Positions 1-11,184 of a stretch of DNA of 64,000 nucleotides are shown piece by piece. Below the pieces are notes generated by a model. The model saw nothing but the letters and a program-made list of their open reading frames with translations. It did not search any database and was not told the DNA's origin. How positions within the stretch are numbered: position 1 is the stretch's first letter; every line of letters starts with the position of its first letter. Origin of the DNA: Linnemannia elongata (taxonomy: Eukaryota > Mortierellomycota > Mortierellomycetes > Mortierellales > Mortierellaceae); NCBI GenBank assembly GCA_036320915.1, contig JAXBDG010000019.1, forward strand, positions 124,001-188,000, written 5' to 3'. The position numbers and the translations under genes were made by a program.

Positions 1-1071
1 TGTGCGACCAAAGACCCGTGGGCTTTATCTTTTGACTTTCTTTGTAGCCCAACCTAGTTGAAACGATCGGGCATGAAAAGAATGAGAGAAGAAAAAAAGC
101 AGAACAGAAAGCCTTTGCAGATGCACAAAAAAAGAAAGGAAACGAAAGAGTGAGCGCGGAGATGTCGGTTTTGGAGTCTACTTCTTTTTCTACATTCATA
201 CTACTATGCATTGCATCTCTCCCCGCCCTTCACAACTTGCACACTCAATCCTTGTCAAAAACGAGATATGCTCATTGACCTCATGCCCCCCACCAAAACC
301 AAAATAAGCGGGATGCATATTGTTGTTTTTTTTGGGTGGACGTGTTGTTTGGTTGTTTGACATCTTGTGTTTGGTTCTGGGCTCGGCGTGGGCGCGGTAA
401 CGTTTATTACCCAACAGGTGTGGATGAATTTAGGTGATGACTCTTTGAGATCCTCTTTTCGTATATCAGATCGTGAAGGGAAAAAGTAATTAAGGACAGA
501 GGTGATGCAATTGGCAATTGGAATATGAAATGACAACGAGAGAGAGGTACACAATTATTCGCTAGTCTCTACAGAAGACACGGGGCGGGATGAGTAATAT
601 GTTGAAGGATAGCTGCGGGCGGCGTCCTTGCATCCATTGGCAATTAGCACAAATGTATACCAAAAAACCAACAACAACAAAAATCGAGGTTCAGCAATGG
701 AGATGGGCCATGCCAATTTCACAGGAAAGTGAACAGATGAAAAGATAGACAGGTGTCTACTGGAAGTGGGAGATATGTCAACCATGGCGGGCATTGGACA
801 AGAAGAAAGCAATGAACGAACGAAAATAGAACTGACGAGAAAGAAAGATATGAGAAAAAAAACAGAGTTGATGCAGACAGAAACGAAAACCAAAAGCAAA
901 CAAAAACACAAAGAGCCCTCGGGTTTTGCCTTTTGGGAAATGGCTGGGGGATGGGATGAGAGATCTCTGTTTTGCTGACAGCAACAGCTCCTTGAGGCAG
1001 GCTAATTGAGTCGTTCAGTGTGCACTCATGCACTTCGAATTTTAGCATTCAAGCTTTCATCTTCATTTTTA

Positions 1072-1104
<33 letters not shown>

Positions 1105-3005
1105 GAGAAGTCTGTTCAACTGGGGGGTATTTTTTGTAGCCTGAAAGAGTTTTCGTGAAGAACGAATGGAGAACGTAAGAGACACCAATGATAATTACCT
1201 TCTACTCTTCTTTCAGCCGACTTTCATTGACATCGTCGTTGTTGCTGCTGTGAACAAAAGAAAAAATAATGTCAAAGAAAAGAAAGTAAGAAAAAAGAAG
1301 GACGGTAGGTGCTCTCAACACACAACAAACAACAGCAACAACAACTACCTCGATCGCGGCTCTCTTTTTTTTTTTTTTTTTTTTCTTTCTTTTCCTGTTG
1401 TGTTCGCCATTTCTCTTCACTTTCACCCTACTTTTACTTCTACTTTCATGTTTTTGTTGCTCTGCCTGAGGGGTAAAGGCTCTTATTTTTTTTTAATTAT
1501 TTTTTATACTCTTCTCTTTCGCCCACCCAAATGTGTTGTTTGTTATTGTTTGTTGATGCTTTGTTTACATTCAGTTGTCAATTCCATGGACACAGTCTGT
1601 TTAAACATAAAGACCCAATGAGGATTGGCCGACGAGAATAAGTTCTCACCACCGCACCAACAAAACGATGGAGCGCACGCGTTAACCCAAATGTGAGTGT
1701 GTGAAATTGTGTGTTAAAGATGGAGGTTGTTGACAGTGAGATGTGAGGATGGGAAGACAGAGAATGTGTGAAAAGAGTGATAGTGAGAGAGAAAGAGAGA
1801 GAGGGAGAGAGGGAGAGATAGAGAGTACATCAAGGCAAAGAGAGAAACTCAAATGTTTGTTGTTGTTGTCTGTGCCCTCCTGTCGGTCTTCCTCTTCCCA
1901 TTTTTCTCTTGACTTTGAATTCTCTCGGGTTCTCCCTCTTTGAGTAACGCCCCCGTGTCAATTACCAAAGACACTTGACAGACGGTTCAGAGGATGAGGT
2001 GGCCCATGTCTGTACAAGATAAACAAATGGTCCAGAACACGGTCCAAGCGGAGAGAGGGAGAGTGAGTGGGGACATGTGTGTGCGTGTGTGTGTCTGATT
2101 TTGAAGTGTATAAATCATGAATGAACCCAATGCTCTGTTTCTATACAATGTCATCCATGGACACATTATTCTCTTTTTACATTGACATTGACTGGCCAAT
2201 TGAACTCCTCCTTCTCATTCTCTGACTTTCACTGGACTACACTGTCCTATCTTTATTCTCCTCTCTCGTCATTCATTCATTCTCTCTCTCTCTCTCTTCC
2301 TTCTTCTTCCCTTCTCTGTCTCTCCCTCTCGTTCCTCTTTCTCTCTTTTTTTTCCCCTTCACTCCTCCTCCTCTTCTTTCTTTCTCTCTTCTTCCACCAC
2401 CGACAACCTACTTTTTCACAAACTTCTCCTCCTTCCTTCCTTCACCCTTCTCCTTCTCGTTCTTCTTTCCTCCTTCTCTTCCACTTCAACTTCATCCTGC
2501 CTGCCTCTTCGGAGTGCCCCGGTGTGCTTGCAACCCCTTCCTCCGCCTCCACCCTCCCCTCATTGCACCCTCATCTCTCTCTCTCTTTTCCCATCACCTT
2601 CTCCCTCATTCCTCTTTTTCCCTTTATTTTATTTATTCACGACCCCCTTTTCTCTCTCCCTCACTCTCTCACTCCTTACGGTCGAATTTCCTTCCCCCCC
2701 CTTTTTTTTTCAATCAACTTCTTTCCTTCTTCCGTTACTTGCTCTCACTCTCACTCCCTCACACCCACTCTCTTTCACAGACACCCTTGTGCAGCTACTG
2801 CCCTCATTTTCCGTTGTTGTTAATTTATTTTTAATTCTCCTCTCCCCCCTTTCCCCCATATCTCAGTCGCCGTAAATAATAATTTAGGCGTCCACTCATC
2901 ATCCACTTCCCCTTCCCCTGCCTTTCCTTCAAACCGACAGCCCTTGTTTTTCTCTTCCTTTATTTCTATTCTTTACCGACCCCCTGCCTTTTTCACATAC
3001 CAGCA
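1..3005. promoter_or_regulatory. Non-coding 5' region, polypyrimidine leader of the first gene
   Basis: No convincing gene lies here. The left part holds a 30-nt T run (1074-1103), a 17-20 nt T run near 1366-1384 and a GA-rich microsatellite (about 1784-1822). From about 2200 to 3000 the plus strand is almost purely C/T, with a CT dinucleotide run near 2281-2298. This leads straight into the ATG at 3006 and is read as the 5' leader and core promoter of that gene. Translations of this stretch are Ser/Leu/Phe/Pro strings, which come from base composition and not from selection on a protein. Confidence 0.6.
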
Positions 3006-5285
3006 ATGACTTCCTTCTCTATACCCTCCCATTCTCCTTCTTCCTCCATACCTACGTCCAACACTTCACGTTCAAATCAACTCAGACGTCCGTCTCCCTC
3101 CACCCGCCACAGACGGCTCCGTCAATTGCTTTTTGCAATCTCAATCCTCCTCCTCAGTCCACCGCCAACTCACAACAACAACAAGATCTCATCTTCTATC
3201 TTTTCTTCCTCGTCTTCTTTATTCGCCCTTGCCTTCACATGTACGTCTACCAGCAACCCAGAGATCATGGTCGCCTCGGGGACATCCATGACCCTAGGCT
3301 GGTCTCTCACCACCATGGACTCATACATGTATGACTCCCTCTCCGCCCTGGTCTACTGTATGGACTACTCTGGACCCGACTACAATATCTGGCGTGAGAT
3401 TGGAACCCTCTTCAGTAACACTGCCATCTGGCCCACAGCGCGCTTCACGTTCAAGCTGCCTGAATGTGGACCCAGGGTTGGTGCCACAGCTGTCAGGATG
3501 GTTGCTCAGGGCTGGGGCGGGGTCTTTTACGGTGAAGACGCCTGTGTCTTTTCTGTCAATCCACTCACCACAGACGTCCAGCCACCCACCACGACGACCC
3601 CGAACTCTAACAAGATGCCTCCACCCACGACTACCCCCGAGAATTCTTTTATCCAACCGCCAACCACTGTGCCCCCTCCTCCGACCAGCAATCCCCCTCT
3701 TCCTATCGCCCCAACCAATCGTCCTACTGAGGGAGTCACCACCTCTCCTGTCGTACTACCTCCAAGCACGGCCACCACAGGGCCCAGTCTCAAGGTCAGT
3801 CCTAGCTCCGGGACTTCTACGAATGGTGCAGGCGACACAGGGTCAACCTTTTCACCAGCGGTCCAAACTTCTTATCCTCCTTGGCCTTCACTCCCGACCT
3901 TCCCCAATGGAGGAGGAGTATCACCGCCTATCGGACCTACAGCTGAGAAGAATGATAACAGCGCGGCTCTGAAGGCCACGCTACTTTCTGTCGGAGTTTT
4001 TGCGGGCTTGGCGGCAGTTGTGGTACCGTTGCTGGTGATGAGACGGCGACGGATGAGGAGGAACCGGAAGCTGGCCTCACGATCTGAGGAACTGATCACT
4101 GGAGGCGCAGCGCCAGGGATGGGTGGTACCGGTGCTGTGATGAAGGAGAAGAAGCGCCGTTTGGGTCATAAGCCCAAGGAGGGTTATTTTTACAAGATGG
4201 AGGATGAGGATGATGGTGAAATTGATAACGACGACATGCAGCAGAGCAGTGGGGACTTGGAAAAGCAACATGCAGCATCGACCATGACTGCATCTGCAAC
4301 TGCAGCTGTAACTGCATCAGCCGACGGCGCTACTGAGACCCGGGACAGATCGATGGCTGTCGGAGCTGGAGTTGGACAGTTGGATGCAGTGACCGTGCCT
4401 CAAATGGCGCTCCTTGGTGATACGACCACCGCCGCCGCCTCGTTTCACAAGCGCCGATCGTCTTTGCCATACATGGTCACATCCCACTATACCATGTCTT
4501 CATTCGGTGACGGGTCAAGCATCGATGGAGATGATTCATCGGTCGTGCGCAAGTACTGGGCTGCCTCCATGGCCGCAAGAGCCGAGCGTCGTCTGGAGGG
4601 TCATTCGCCCACACGTGGATTGGAGGATGATAGTGACGCGTACGGTTATGACGAGGGGTCGATCTTTGGTGACCAGAGCCGGGATTCGGATTCGAGGATG
4701 GCCGATATCCTCAGTCTAAGGACCACAGGGAGCGTGGACGGAACTGCGGGTGGCACCATGGACACAGCACGTCACCATCTCTATGAGCAATATCAACAGC
4801 GGGAACCATACCGTCGGGATACGCTGAACACCTCGTTTGGAGACGGCATCTCGACCAGGACCATGACGCCCAGTCTTTCGAGTGTACAGGATAGTTGTCC
4901 GTTCAGTGAAGAAGAGTTCTTGGAACGGATGCACTTTGAGCAATTGCAAGCTCAACTTCAGCACGAGTACTATGCTCAACAACAACGGGAACATCACCAG
5001 CGATATCATCATCATCATGGTGATACAGAATCGATGATGAGTCGGAGGACGAGTTCTGTACCCTCTTTGACGTCGACCAACGATCCTTTCAAGACCTTTG
5101 ACTCGAACGAGATTGTCCTCGATCAGGACCAGGATCAGGAGCAGCATCATCATCGCTCGGAGGATCCCTTTGCCGACTCGCGTCGGTGTACACCTTCACC
5201 AGAACCGTCACTACGCGTTCCTACGATGGACAGGTCAAATTCTGACCTTGTCGGTTTCTTCCCTACCGTTCCTCATTCTCCTTGA
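3006..5285 (+). CDS. Type I membrane protein with Kre9/KNH-like ectodomain and long cytoplasmic tail
   Basis: Single-exon gene of 759 residues. The N-terminus is Ser/Pro-rich and basic with two hydrophobic stretches (about residues 38-51 and 69-79) that could serve as a signal peptide or anchor. The ectodomain begins near residue 85 with an ASGTSMTLGW motif and contains several cysteines. This resembles the Ser-Thr-rich, GPI-type KNH/Kre9 beta-sandwich found in many fungal wall proteins, though I match it by pattern only. A Pro/Thr-rich mucin-like stalk (about 190-310) leads to one clear transmembrane segment (about 319-344), closed by the stop-transfer MRRRRMRRNRK. The cytoplasmic tail of about 410 residues is disordered, with RRSS-type kinase or 14-3-3 sites and Gln/His-rich runs. 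The layout recalls Wsc/Mid2-type wall-stress sensors, but there is no WSC cysteine pattern, so function is inferred. It converges on CFT2. Confidence 0.7.
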   Translation: MTSFSIPSHSPSSSIPTSNTSRSNQLRRPSPSTRHRRLRQLLFAISILLLSPPPTHNNNKISSSIFSSSSSLFALAFTCTSTSNPEIMVASGTSMTLGWSLTTMDSYMYDSLSALVYCMDYSGPDYNIWREIGTLFSNTAIWPTARFTFKLPECGPRVGATAVRMVAQGWGGVFYGEDACVFSVNPLTTDVQPPTTTTPNSNKMPPPTTTPENSFIQPPTTVPPPPTSNPPLPIAPTNRPTEGVTTSPVVLPPSTATTGPSLKVSPSSGTSTNGAGDTGSTFSPAVQTSYPPWPSLPTFPNGGGVSPPIGPTAEKNDNSAALKATLLSVGVFAGLAAVVVPLLVMRRRRMRRNRKLASRSEELITGGAAPGMGGTGAVMKEKKRRLGHKPKEGYFYKMEDEDDGEIDNDDMQQSSGDLEKQHAASTMTASATAAVTASADGATETRDRSMAVGAGVGQLDAVTVPQMALLGDTTTAAASFHKRRSSLPYMVTSHYTMSSFGDGSSIDGDDSSVVRKYWAASMAARAERRLEGHSPTRGLEDDSDAYGYDEGSIFGDQSRDSDSRMADILSLRTTGSVDGTAGGTMDTARHHLYEQYQQREPYRRDTLNTSFGDGISTRTMTPSLSSVQDSCPFSEEEFLERMHFEQLQAQLQHEYYAQQQREHHQRYHHHHGDTESMMSRRTSSVPSLTSTNDPFKTFDSNEIVLDQDQDQEQHHHRSEDPFADSRRCTPSPEPSLRVPTMDRSNSDLVGFFPTVPHSP

Positions 5286-5613
5286 ACATAATAACAAAGC
5301 TCACCCAATTTTTTTTTTCACACATTCACATCCCAACACACTCTTTGCAAAAATCATGTTATCTACCTTCTATTTTTTTTTTAATCTGGCATTTTTTTCA
5401 CAACTTTCTTGTCTAGTCAATATACCTGGGGAAACGTTTTTGTCCCCTCCTTCCCTCTCCCTCCCTTCTTTTTTTTCCATGAACTATCTATCTCTCTACC
5501 TCTTCTCATCCACCTTTCAAACCGTCAACTGCATAAAGAATTCTCCCCAACCCTACAATGTTTGCCACCTGAAAATGGATCTTGTGTATATATATGTGTA
5601 CGTTTTTGTTTTA
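5286..5613. other. Convergent 3' intergenic spacer
   Basis: This T-rich spacer of about 330 bp separates two convergent stop codons. It should contain both 3' UTRs. I see no gene in it. Confidence 0.5.
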
Positions 5614-8600
5614 TTACAGGAGAGCAAACTGCGAATACAACAACCGCCGGACCTCATAGTAATCACTGGACATAGGAGACCCCTCCAACAAAATCTGACC
5701 TGTCTCCTCGACCTTGCGGACAGCAACCACACCATTGCAGACCAAGACTCCCTCGCCCATAAACTTGGCCTCGATCCCGGCCTGTTTCAGGACCCGGTCC
5801 TTGAACTCTGTCAGTCGAATGTCACCCACAAAGACCGGTTGGTGTTCGCGGGCCAGCATCTCCAGTTGTTGTTGTTGGAGTTGCTGTTGTTGTGCAACGA
5901 GTGCTGTGGCAGCTACAGAAGTTGAAGCGGTCGTCGACGTGATATCTGTGGATGGGGCGGCGCCGTGTTCCAAAAATCCTTGCTGCTGTTGTTGTTGCTG
6001 TGGCGCGGATCCAGGTGTCTGGTCCTCGACAACCATAGCGTCTCCAGTTCCGGCTGTCAATCTCTTTGCTCCAGGAACCTCCGGGTGGCCAACAACCGCA
6101 GGCATGCTCAACACAGGGGCCGTAGATCCAGCAGGGATTTGGACCTGACCCACCAAGTATGCCAGATCGTACTCGCCCAATCTCGAGAAGGTTAAAGAAC
6201 TCAACAGTGCGTCCGTCAGGTTGATCTTGTACATGTTGGTTACCTCCGAGACGTTCAGGATCTCGCCCACTCCTGGGGTGTAGATCTCTCGTGTCATATC
6301 TGACATCTCCAGGTATGTCTCGCACAACGCCTTCGTTCCCTGTTCCGTTCCGTGAACAAGAATCTATTTTTGATATTTTTTTGATGAAATAAGATGTGTC
6401 AATACTTCAACGTCTCACAGCCCCCCCTTCCCCCAAGCAAAGAATAAACCCAAAAATAGCGAAAGTAGCTTACCAACTTGCGTGGTGCAATGGCTTGAAG
6501 AATAGTCTTCATGGCACTCTCGTCAGCACGACCCTCCAGATCGACATATCGGACCTTGCACCGAACAGCAACATCCTCTTGCAAACTGACATACTTTGAG
6601 GGCAAGCTGTCCTCAGGATGGATCATATCAGGATCCATCAACGTATCCTTGACATCGCCATTATCGTCACCCATCATCGTTGCATCGTCCTGATCATCCC
6701 CACCACGCATCCGCGAATCGCCATTCGCATCCACATCCCTGCCATTCGGTACACGACCGCCCTCCTGAGGAGCAGTTGAGGAGGCGCTCAAGAAGTGCTC
6801 CACCACAATCGACTCTCCATAATCATCAATCTTTTTCCTGCGCTCGACATAAGGGAACATCCGGTAACTCTGCGTCTGCTTGAAGAAGCCTCCAGATTTG
6901 GTCGCATCCTTCATGTACACGTCGTGGCTTCCCGATTTCGTCAACAGCATATCAATCTCAGCCAGGTTCGAGTCTCCGTCGATCGACCCTTCATCCTCAT
7001 CACTGTCGCTCTCCTCCTCCAAGAGTGTCCTCCGATTCCGCTCCAATAGCGCTGCATCCGCACGCTCTCGTTCCAGTCTTGCCTCCTGCGCTGCCATGAA
7101 ATCCGCCAGCTCCTGACCCTCTAACAGCACCTTCTTATCGACCTTTAACCGGAGCACACTGTCAAGCTGAACCTCGCCTCCAACCTCCTTGGGCGACAAC
7201 TCCCCTACTCCTTGCTTCCACTCATCATAGAGGTACCGCGCCAATTCACCAGGAAGGGCACGTTCCGTCAAGATAAGAGTATTCTGCGGGTTATTAGACC
7301 AATCCATCTTCAAAAAGACCTCCCTTGCAAACCCAGTCTCCATCGAAAGGTTGGAAGCCAGGACGACTTTGGGGCCCGGGTATTTGTCGAGATCACTGAG
7401 TCGTTGACAAAGTCGCAGGTATTTGAATTGGAAGGGATTCTCACGCGTCTCGGTGAGTTGAGAGGAGACAGTGTCGCCCATCCATTCCATCATCGAGGTT
7501 GCGAAATGTGCGGTACGGTAGGAAAAGTTGGTGAGTAGGATGAGTGGGTACCGGATCCTGCATGCCATCCAGTATGAGTCCAGCATATACGCAAGTTCCA
7601 GCACACGTGTCGAAGAGTCTGTTGGGAGGAGCACAGATCCATTGTTGTTCAGTGTTGCTATCGTTGATTCTAATAATAAGTGGTATTTCCGATGCGAACA
7701 TAAGACGTGGTTAACAAACGCGTATGAGATATACTGAATAAATATTTGAGGATGATTCCTATGTTGTATCTCATTACCTAAGAGCGCTTTGTCGCGAGAA
7801 AGTCGAGAGGGTTGAGTCTGTTGAGCGTTGAAAGCATCCGTGATCATGAGCGATGGGCGTTGGAACTCCTGAGGTGCGCTTCCGTCGGTCTGAAGTAGAA
7901 TCGTTCCATCCAAATGTCTAATAGTTTGATCGCGCCACAAAACGTTCGCATTATTAGTAACAATTCTTGCTCTTCAGTGTTTTCATCAACTCCATATATC
8001 AAAGATCAAATGCTTACTTGTCTTTTCGGTGATTGTAATCGACGGCATAGAGGATCGACTCTGTATCCTTCGAGATCTTCCAAATAGTACCTCCAACAGT
8101 ATGTCCCGCAGAGGAAGCCGTAATCGTGATCCCTTTACACTTGCCGACCAATTCTGTGGGCTGTTGGTATCTCAGACATGTAATCGACTCGAACGCCTGG
8201 TCAATATCCTCGAGGTTGAAAGTCATAAAGTCCTCGGTCGCCCGTTTGGATTGCCAGCTGTCGTAGAGGGAGAGACGACCCATGTCCATGACGGGGAAGG
8301 TCGCGTAGGTCTGGGCACGGAGGCCCAGGTATGATTTCGCATATGCGAATGCTCCGAGGTGATGCAATGTTGCGTGAGAGAGTAGACACGCGTCAACATC
8401 CTTCGCCACTCTAATATTTGGTGAGTTTTTGTTGATAGTTCAAATGGATCCAATTCCAGAAGAGGGCGGTGATAAAAGAAGAAATAATGTGTTATTGACG
8501 AATACGAAACAATGGACGAATGTAAGAACAAAAGTCCCGCACATTAAAAAAAAAAAGTAAGAGACTGATGTGTGTTGAAGTACCTCTTGAGCTGCTTGAG

Positions 8601-8735
8601 GTCCTCGACGTCAAAGGCATCGTTCCATCCACAGTCGAGCAAGATCTTTGCCTCGTCGATTTCGAGCAGGTAGCAGAGGGCTGATTCCGACTTTGCGCCA
8701 GACAGGGCCGTGAACCGGATGTAGTTGGATTCCAT
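5614..8735 (-). CDS. CFT2: Cleavage and polyadenylation factor subunit 2 (CPSF2/CPSF100, Cft2)
   Basis: Subunit of the nuclear CPF/CPSF complex that recognises and cleaves pre-mRNA 3' ends. It is the partner of the nuclease Ysh1/CPSF73. Five exons join in frame: 8735-8584, 8410-8018, 7917-7778, 7669-6474 and 6363-5614, giving 876 residues. The metallo-beta-lactamase fold opens with ESNYIRFTALSGAKSE and LLDCGWND. The metal-binding HxHxDH motif is replaced by LLSHATLHHLGA, as expected for the catalytically dead CPSF2 branch. YAVDYNH, then the beta-CASP region (RVLELAYMLDSYW, LILTERALPGELA) and a C-terminal segment (LVHGTEQGTKAL, ending LYSQFALL) follow the family order. A long acidic linker (SDSDEDEGS) sits in the middle. 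The start is the first ATG directly preceding the conserved N-terminus. Length is close to yeast Cft2. The upstream WD-repeat gene lies on the same strand. Confidence 0.93.
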
Positions 8736-9120
8736 TGTTGATGTAAAAAATAAGGAAGCCGATGCCTTGGAGGAAGAGGCGCTACTGTTCCTGAAACGCG
8801 GGTTTGTCGGATGTCGTTGTTGGCGGTGGTCCTTTTGGTTGGAGGAATGAGAGAGATGTAATAGAGAGTGGGAAGAGGTCTTTGAGGCAAGGTCAAGAGG
8901 AAGGCGCTGTTTGGTGGCTGAGTTCAATTAGGCAGTCAAACACATTTCACACGTAGCATACAAATGAAATCAGAACGCGTCTTCCACATCGTCTATTTGT
9001 AAGTTACGAACGTGTGACTATGGCATTGTATGGAATGGTAATTGTGAGGCTAACTGGCCCATGGCAAAGGAGTGGCTATAAAAAGGACAGGGTATAGGGT
9101 AGGGATGGGGTCTACAATCT
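8736..9120. promoter_or_regulatory. Short spacer between two minus-strand genes (CFT2 promoter)
   Basis: This spacer of about 385 bp must hold the CFT2 promoter and the 3' end of the WD-repeat gene. A TATAAAAA string at 9077-9084 points the wrong way for CFT2 and is probably not a promoter element. There is no other gene. Confidence 0.4.
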
Positions 9121-11184
9121 TTAGATCAGACTGCCTGAAGGGAAGCTCCGCCGAGTAATCGTGTCCACATCAAACTCCAGCACACTATTCTCAAGACCTA
9201 GAACGACGTCAAAAGAAGAATGCGAAAAAAAGGACGTGACGATGTTAGTCCTTGTCATCTCAGCTTCAAAGTCAGAGTAGTAGCAATTGAGTCTCTATCA
9301 AAGTGTACGTACCAACGAAGCAAACTTTGCTGTCTGGACTCATGGCAATGCCAGAGATATGTTCGTCGTGGCCAGCTGGTGCAACACGGATAACCTGCCG
9401 ATCATTGAATGTCCTTGCATCGACCAGGTTCACATAGGAGACATGTTCACTATAAAGGAGCAGGTCAATCGATCCAGAGGATGAAAACTTGACACACCGC
9501 GTGGCACCTTTGACTTGGGGTTGCTGTTGATATCAAGAAAGCACATGATCGCAAAAGATAGAGTGAGTACAAGGTAGTATATTCGTATGCAAGAAAAGGA
9601 CGCCATCATCACCACTCTGAGCATCCAGCACGTCATTGAAGGGCCAAGGGTGTACCTGCTTTGAGCCCAGTTTGCAGAGTTTCTCGCTGTGGCGGATATC
9701 CCATACACTCACAAACCCATCCTGACTCGCCACAGCAAACTTCTCAGACGATTGATTCCATGCACACGAGAAGCTTGCCTCCGTTGTCGCTATGATCGCG
9801 AATACACACAAGAAAAACGAACGTTATTTCAATGGCACAATGGTTGCATTTAGACATCCGGAAAAGATATCCATGTCGTTGTACCTGTATATGTGCCAAT
9901 CTTTTGGTATCCTCCTGCAACGGATATGTCGTAGAGAAACACCTGATTAGAGTCTCCCACAGCAACCATTTTGCGACCATCCGGACTCACAGAACCTACA
10001 ACAGAAGATCGAAAAAGGGAGAAGCGGGGATGTCAGATTTGTTGTTATTCACCTCTTTTTCTCGTGTGAGATACCAGACATGCATTCAAGGAGCGAACAG
10101 CCAGAGTTCGATTGTCGATTTACAATAGTTGACTGCCGTGGGTAGTTGGATGCTGGTAAGTCGCTGCAGTCCAGGCAACGAGTAGACCTTGATCGTTTCA
10201 TCGTTATTGCTAATCAGGAGCCGGGTGCCTCCAAGATGCTCAGAGATGCAGAGGGCGTTGTTGATCGATCCACCGACAGAGGTATGTGCAAACCTAGGGA
10301 ATAAGCACACAATTGTTCACAGAAAATAATAGAACATGAGCGTTAGCTTATTTTGCGCACCGCACGGAAGATGGCATCGGCCGGAGTCGTGTCCTGTTGG
10401 GTAAGGCTATTGGTTGCTGGAGGACGTGTTTTTTGTGCTTACCAATTGCTGTTCATCTGACGGACCATCAATTGACTTCGTTGTCCTCCCGCTGCTAAGT
10501 ACCCGCATCTAAAAACAAAACCGAACAGAAGACAAAGAAAGCGCACATTGTGAGTGAGTGTGAACAATATCGTTGATCCAGACGTGAGCAGGTACCCATG
10601 GGACATGGGACGGTTTAATGGTAAGGTTCAGCAGTCCCCTGCCAAATGGGCTGATGATTCTCCAATTGCTTGGCCCTATTCAAGATTCTTTTTTTCTTTG
10701 ACCCATGGCAAAAGCACATCTATGTCGCCCTTTTTATTATGTTCTTCATATTTTGCACATGCCCCTGAAAGAGGAGACACACACACATGTACACGCACGC
10801 AACACCCTTTCATTCTCTTTCTCGCTCGTATCGTGTCGTCGTTTGATTGCACCAATGGCGTAGCCACACAAAATGGCTAGCTCAGTTTCTCTTCGAAAAA
10901 AAAAAGAACCGAGGACACACTTACGAAGCTGTCAACGAGGTGGGGTGGAAGGTGAGGTCTTTCATAAGCTGGGTAGTGGCCTTTGTCCTGGTGTTGTAGG
11001 CGTTGACGGCGTTCTGGTTGACATAAATAAACTCTTCGCTTGTCTTGGGACAGGTAATTAGGTCTCTGAGCTGCCAGTGTTGGATGGTCAGACGTTGCTG
11101 ATGGACCCTAGGTGTTGGCTTGAGGAACTCGCAGTCGTCGCGAATGATTTGCGTTTGGGATTTGTAAATGGTGCCCATTGTCAT
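9121..11184 (-). CDS. WD-repeat protein of the fungal DUF2415-containing type
   Basis: Seven exons give 342 residues: 11184-10925, 10508-10443, 10293-10124, 9995-9885, 9789-9656, 9523-9313 and 9197-9121. Every junction preserves phase, and the total is a multiple of three. The predicted protein is a beta-propeller. Visible WD-type blades include CGYLAAGGQRSQLMVRQM, LLISNNDETIKVYSL, KMVAVGDSNQVFLYDI and FAVASQDGFVSVWDIR. A segment ATRCVKFSSSGSIDLLLYSE matches my memory of the short DUF2415 motif that follows the blades in uncharacterised fungal WD proteins such as S. pombe SPAC2A9.03. The final exon encodes a short tail ending FPSGSLI. The biochemical role is unknown; such propellers are usually scaffolds. 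The start is ATG ACA ATG, and the second ATG at 11178 is an alternative. Exons are small, which is why no single long reading frame marks the gene. Confidence 0.8.

Noticed and set aside
2182..2834. Open frames of 106-213 codons
   Set aside because: They translate a C/T-only leader into Ser/Leu/Phe/Pro strings in all three frames at once, a composition effect.
3331..3972. 213-codon second frame inside the first gene
   Set aside because: Overlaps the Pro/Thr-rich stalk. It is basic and Pro/Ser/Leu-rich with no domain, a shadow of biased codons.
9077..9084. TATAAAAA as a promoter element
   Set aside because: It points to the plus strand, where no gene starts; both neighbours are on the minus strand.
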